Source of the DNA: Chloroflexota bacterium | GTDB taxonomy: Bacteria; Chloroflexota; Anaerolineae; B4-G1; SLSP01 | Assembly: GCA_022707665.1 (NCBI GenBank) | Contig: JAKJAE010000107.1 | Span: 1 to 8,102 of the forward strand | Direction of reading: 5' to 3' | DNA: 8,102 nt | Part shown: piece by piece, positions 5,241 to 8,102 of the stretch | Position numbering within the stretch: the first letter of the stretch is position 1 | Layout: each line of letters begins with the position of its first letter | The notes under the pieces: generated by a model | Database searches by the model: none | What the model saw: only the letters and a program-made list of their open reading frames with translations | What the model was told of the DNA's origin: nothing | Made by a program: the position numbers and the translations under genes

Positions 5241-7631
5241 CTACTTCCTGACCCCCTTCGCACCCCCGGACCGGCGCCACAGCCACGCCAGCCACAATCG
5301 CCAGCGTAGACGCCACCACAGCCAGGCCGCCCCACGACGCTGCTCGGGGCTGATGCCCTGGTCAGGGCTGTACCACGTCTGCACATAGAGCGAGACGACC
5401 TCGCGCGCCTCGTCGGCAGCAGGCTCTACGACCTCAACCCCAGTGAAACCGTGCTCCTCGCTGATCTCCTTCACGCGGCGAGCGACTGACTCCGCAAACT
5501 CGTCCGGCGTGTCACCCTGGCGCACCCTCGCCCGCAGACGCCGCGCGTGGGCCTCGAGTCTTCGGTAGAGACGCGTCACCATCCGTTCTGGACGCTGAAG
5601 CAACAGGCTCAGAGCATCGACCCCCGTCGTCAGCCCGATCACAGCCGCAACCCCACCGATACCCATCAGCGCATAGTGAACGAACGTGAGCCCCCGCTCA
5701 GGTTCCGTCGCGATCGGGACGAGCGGTGCCAATTGTGGTCGTGAGGTCTCGTCGGACACAGAGCTTGCGCCGGGGCGCACGATAGCAGGGCGCCCTCCCG
5801 TGGGTTCAAACTCGATCCACCCATATCCCGGAAAATAGATCTCGGGCCACGCGTGGGCATCGGCCTGGGTCACGACGTAGCGCGCCTGGGCGAAGTCGTA
5901 GGTGCCACCGACAAAACCAATCACCAGCCGCGACGGCAGGCCCGCCGCCCGGGCCAGGACGACCATCGCCGACGCATAGTAGTCGCAGTAGCCTCTCTGG
6001 AGCTCGAAGAGGAAATAGTCAGCGATATCATCGCTGGCACCCGGCATGGGGACATCCAGCGTGTACTCAAACTCGCGCAGGTAGTTCTGTATCGCCAGGG
6101 CGCGATCATACGCAGTCGGCTGCGTGGCAGTCAGGTCCCGGGCCAGCGAGAGGACCCGCTCCGGAACCGAATCGGGCAGTTGGAGATAGCGACTCTGGAT
6201 CCAATCGGGGTACGCCAGGGTTGCCCCTCGCAGCTCCTCCTCCGTAGGCGTGTTCACCAGCGAGTCGGCACGATACTGCCGCTCGAGCGTTGTAGCGGCA
6301 AACACCTCGTCATTCGAGCGCCATTCCACACTGAACGGTTGGTCGACCGACATGAGCGCACCATCGACAAAGACGACGCCACCATCGCCGATGAACCGCA
6401 CCGTCTGCCGCAGGGTACGGGAGTTCAAGGTTTCGGTCACCGTGATCGGAGCGCCAGCCTCATAGGCCAGCGGCACAACGCTGCTCGTCGCCCAACCGCG
6501 GCCAAAGTACCGGTCGTACGTCAGGCTGCGCCAATAGTGCCTGGGCACATCCTCAACGTACATTTCCGACGTGATCTCCATCGGGGGCAGTTCGCCCGTC
6601 TCGACGACCATGACAACGAGTCGCGATAGCTCGGGTCCCGAACCGATCAAGTGCTGCTGCGGCAAAGTCGTGGCCAGCATCGACTCTATCGGTCTGACTG
6701 GCCTTGGTTCCGGACGTTGCTCAAGACCTAATCCCTCGGCCACCGTCTCAGTTCTCGACTCGCCCTCGCGCTCGGTCACCTCCCGTACCCAATCAGCGAC
6801 CTTCTGAACGGAGAAGGAGGGAGCAAGCGCAGCCGCCATGACAAGAGCCACCGACAGACCGGTCGAGACCAGTGTCACATCGCCCCACAGCCCTTCCGAG
6901 TAGTCCACGCCACGCCATGCCCATGCCGTCTCACGGTCGCCCTGGCTCATCATCCCCATCAGGACCAGGGTCCCACCGAGGAGCGGCAGCAGGATGTAGG
7001 GGCTCTTCCCGGTGTACGAGAGGACAAAACTCAGTACGATGCCGCCGGGTAGCACACCCAGGAGCGGGCGCCCAGTGCGGCGCACCACAAAGCCGGCCCA
7101 GAGGCTCATAAGCCAGACAGCAAGCCCCCACACCAGAGCCATCCCGACGACGTCGTAGATGGTTCCACCCGCCAACAGATCCGATAGCCAGCGGACGGTG
7201 CGCATGATGAGCACTCCCATGTCGTGCCACAGCCCCAGGGTGTGGTCAACGAGAGGCGTCCAGTCCGGGGTCACCGCCGTCCAGTACCAGACGAGGAACT
7301 CCCAGACGAACCGGGCGGCCGCCAGGCCGATGTCGAGGAGGCGCTGCCAGAGCACGCCCACCCTGACGAGGAGGTATTCGACGCCAAACAGCACGCCAAG
7401 CAGCGCTGCGAAACCCGACCGCATCGGTAGGGCGGCCAGAACCCAACCCACGCTCATCGCCACGAGGGCAACCACGAGAACAAGACTTGACTGAAGGCTC
7501 TGTACCGCGCCGGCAAGCCCTGCTGCTACGCTCAACACGACCGCCAGGAGCACGATCCAGGACAGAAGCAACCGAGGGGTAAGCTTGGCCTTCGGGGGCA
7601 GCCCCGGCCGGCGTCCACGCTCGAATCTCAT
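5241..7631 (-). CDS. TgpA-family membrane transglutaminase-like protein
   Basis: A 796-residue membrane protein with a transglutaminase/protease-like domain outside the membrane; the physiological substrate of this family is largely unknown. About six to seven hydrophobic segments are visible (21-43, 48-68, 73-92, 159-182, 188-206, 210-228, 252-271). A long extracytoplasmic part follows with the core RGYCDYYAS (catalytic Cys549), QADAHAWPEIYFPGYG (His593) and WIEFEPTGG, where Glu609 takes the place often held by Asp. One membrane segment (650-672) and a basic DUF4129-like cytoplasmic tail end the protein. The last 30 residues are unusually rich in Trp and Arg. The ATG has GGAGGAG 6 bases upstream and overlaps the stop of the upstream DUF58 gene (ATGA), implying translational coupling. 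The family is secure; the function is not. Confidence 0.93.
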   Translation of the reverse strand: MRFERGRRPGLPPKAKLTPRLLLSWIVLLAVVLSVAAGLAGAVQSLQSSLVLVVALVAMSVGWVLAALPMRSGFAALLGVLFGVEYLLVRVGVLWQRLLDIGLAAARFVWEFLVWYWTAVTPDWTPLVDHTLGLWHDMGVLIMRTVRWLSDLLAGGTIYDVVGMALVWGLAVWLMSLWAGFVVRRTGRPLLGVLPGGIVLSFVLSYTGKSPYILLPLLGGTLVLMGMMSQGDRETAWAWRGVDYSEGLWGDVTLVSTGLSVALVMAAALAPSFSVQKVADWVREVTEREGESRTETVAEGLGLEQRPEPRPVRPIESMLATTLPQQHLIGSGPELSRLVVMVVETGELPPMEITSEMYVEDVPRHYWRSLTYDRYFGRGWATSSVVPLAYEAGAPITVTETLNSRTLRQTVRFIGDGGVVFVDGALMSVDQPFSVEWRSNDEVFAATTLERQYRADSLVNTPTEEELRGATLAYPDWIQSRYLQLPDSVPERVLSLARDLTATQPTAYDRALAIQNYLREFEYTLDVPMPGASDDIADYFLFELQRGYCDYYASAMVVLARAAGLPSRLVIGFVGGTYDFAQARYVVTQADAHAWPEIYFPGYGWIEFEPTGGRPAIVRPGASSVSDETSRPQLAPLVPIATEPERGLTFVHYALMGIGGVAAVIGLTTGVDALSLLLQRPERMVTRLYRRLEAHARRLRARVRQGDTPDEFAESVARRVKEISEEHGFTGVEVVEPAADEAREVVSLYVQTWYSPDQGISPEQRRGAAWLWWRLRWRLWLAWLWRRSGGAKGVRK

Positions 7632-8102
7632 GCCAGACTCCTCCAGGCCATGTTTTCATCCTGCTTCACCGCGATCGCCTTGCCGGTGCCCAGGGCACGC
7701 CACTCCGTATGGCCACGCCGACCCGGGTGCACTTCAGGCCGGTCCAGTAAGTCCTTCGTAATGTCATAGCTGGTCACACCCAGATTGCGCAAGGCAACGC
7801 TCACACCACTCATTGAACCTGCGCCGCCAAACGAGACAGGGTCAAGCAACATCACCGTGGGGATGACGCCACGGCGGACGATACTCACAAGTGCCTCGAC
7901 CCACGAGGTGTCCTGCGAAGGTGTGATGACGATCAAGCTGGCATGGCTCCCGATGCTTGGAGCCACACGAGCGAGGACCTCAGCCAGTGGCCGCGACCCT
8001 CGGGAGACGAGGGCCAGCGAGCGCAGAATCTCCCAGCGCTGGCCTTCGCCTTCTGCGGGCGCCATCCACACCAGGTCCTCGCCCTGGGCGACGACGCCGA
8101 CC
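7628..8102 (-). CDS. DUF58-family protein, C-terminal part (cut by window edge)
   Basis: The frame is open to the window end, so the N-terminal part and start codon are missing; about 157 residues are visible. The fragment contains LVWMAPAEGEGQRWEILRSL, then SRPLAEVLARV and HASLIVITPS, matching the C-terminal von Willebrand-like region of DUF58 proteins, followed by a short poorly conserved tail. The characteristic DUF58 motif itself would lie upstream of what can be seen. The stop TGA overlaps the start ATG of the transglutaminase gene by 4 bp. MoxR-DUF58-TgpA operons are common, and these proteins are thought to work with a MoxR AAA+ ATPase at the cell envelope. The assignment rests on the weak C-terminal pattern plus this context. 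Confidence 0.75.
   Translation of the reverse strand, partial: VGVVAQGEDLVWMAPAEGEGQRWEILRSLALVSRGSRPLAEVLARVAPSIGSHASLIVITPSQDTSWVEALVSIVRRGVIPTVMLLDPVSFGGAGSMSGVSVALRNLGVTSYDITKDLLDRPEVHPGRRGHTEWRALGTGKAIAVKQDENMAWRSLA

Noticed and set aside
5853..6629. Plus-strand 258-residue open frame
   Set aside because: Antisense to the transglutaminase core carrying the catalytic Cys and His; no independent support.

Overview
The window looks like a GC-rich bacterial chromosome segment, most likely from the Chloroflexota. That placement is an inference. It rests on a LysW-type lysine/arginine operon, a RecD2 helicase, a DUF58-transglutaminase membrane pair, and degenerate 7-bp tandem repeats between genes. 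No phage, plasmid or insertion-sequence gene is visible.

Left block (1-2796, genes on the minus strand, read right to left). A strong consensus promoter drives a tRNA with a CAT anticodon. A roughly 210-bp leader follows, holding a second possible promoter, a short arginine-rich reading frame and a rho-independent terminator placed just before lysW. Next come lysW (amino-group carrier protein, too short for routine gene calling), lysX (ATP-grasp ligase that joins LysW to the substrate) and argC/lysY (the reductase of the carrier-bound phosphate). The kinase, aminotransferase and hydrolase of the pathway are not present; they may lie beyond base 1. Each of the three genes is followed by its own array of heptamer repeats, and the arrays begin at or within 2 bp of the stop codon.

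Middle block (2798-5220, plus strand). recD2 encodes a complete 748-residue 5'-3' DNA helicase. A tRNA-Gly(CCC) with its own promoter and an encoded CCA follows, then a long hairpin that probably terminates transcription from both sides.

Right block (5241-8102, minus strand). The 3' end of a DUF58 gene overlaps by 4 bp a 796-residue membrane transglutaminase-like protein (TgpA family). This is the usual DUF58-TgpA pairing; the MoxR ATPase that often accompanies it would lie outside the window.

The most interesting part is the lysW leader. Its four segments can pair in mutually exclusive ways as in classical attenuation, and the overlapping small reading frame has a cluster of arginine codons, which would suit control by arginine supply. 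The second point of interest is the heptamer arrays seeded on GAG-TAG stop junctions, one of which can form a G-quadruplex or a large hairpin in the mRNA.
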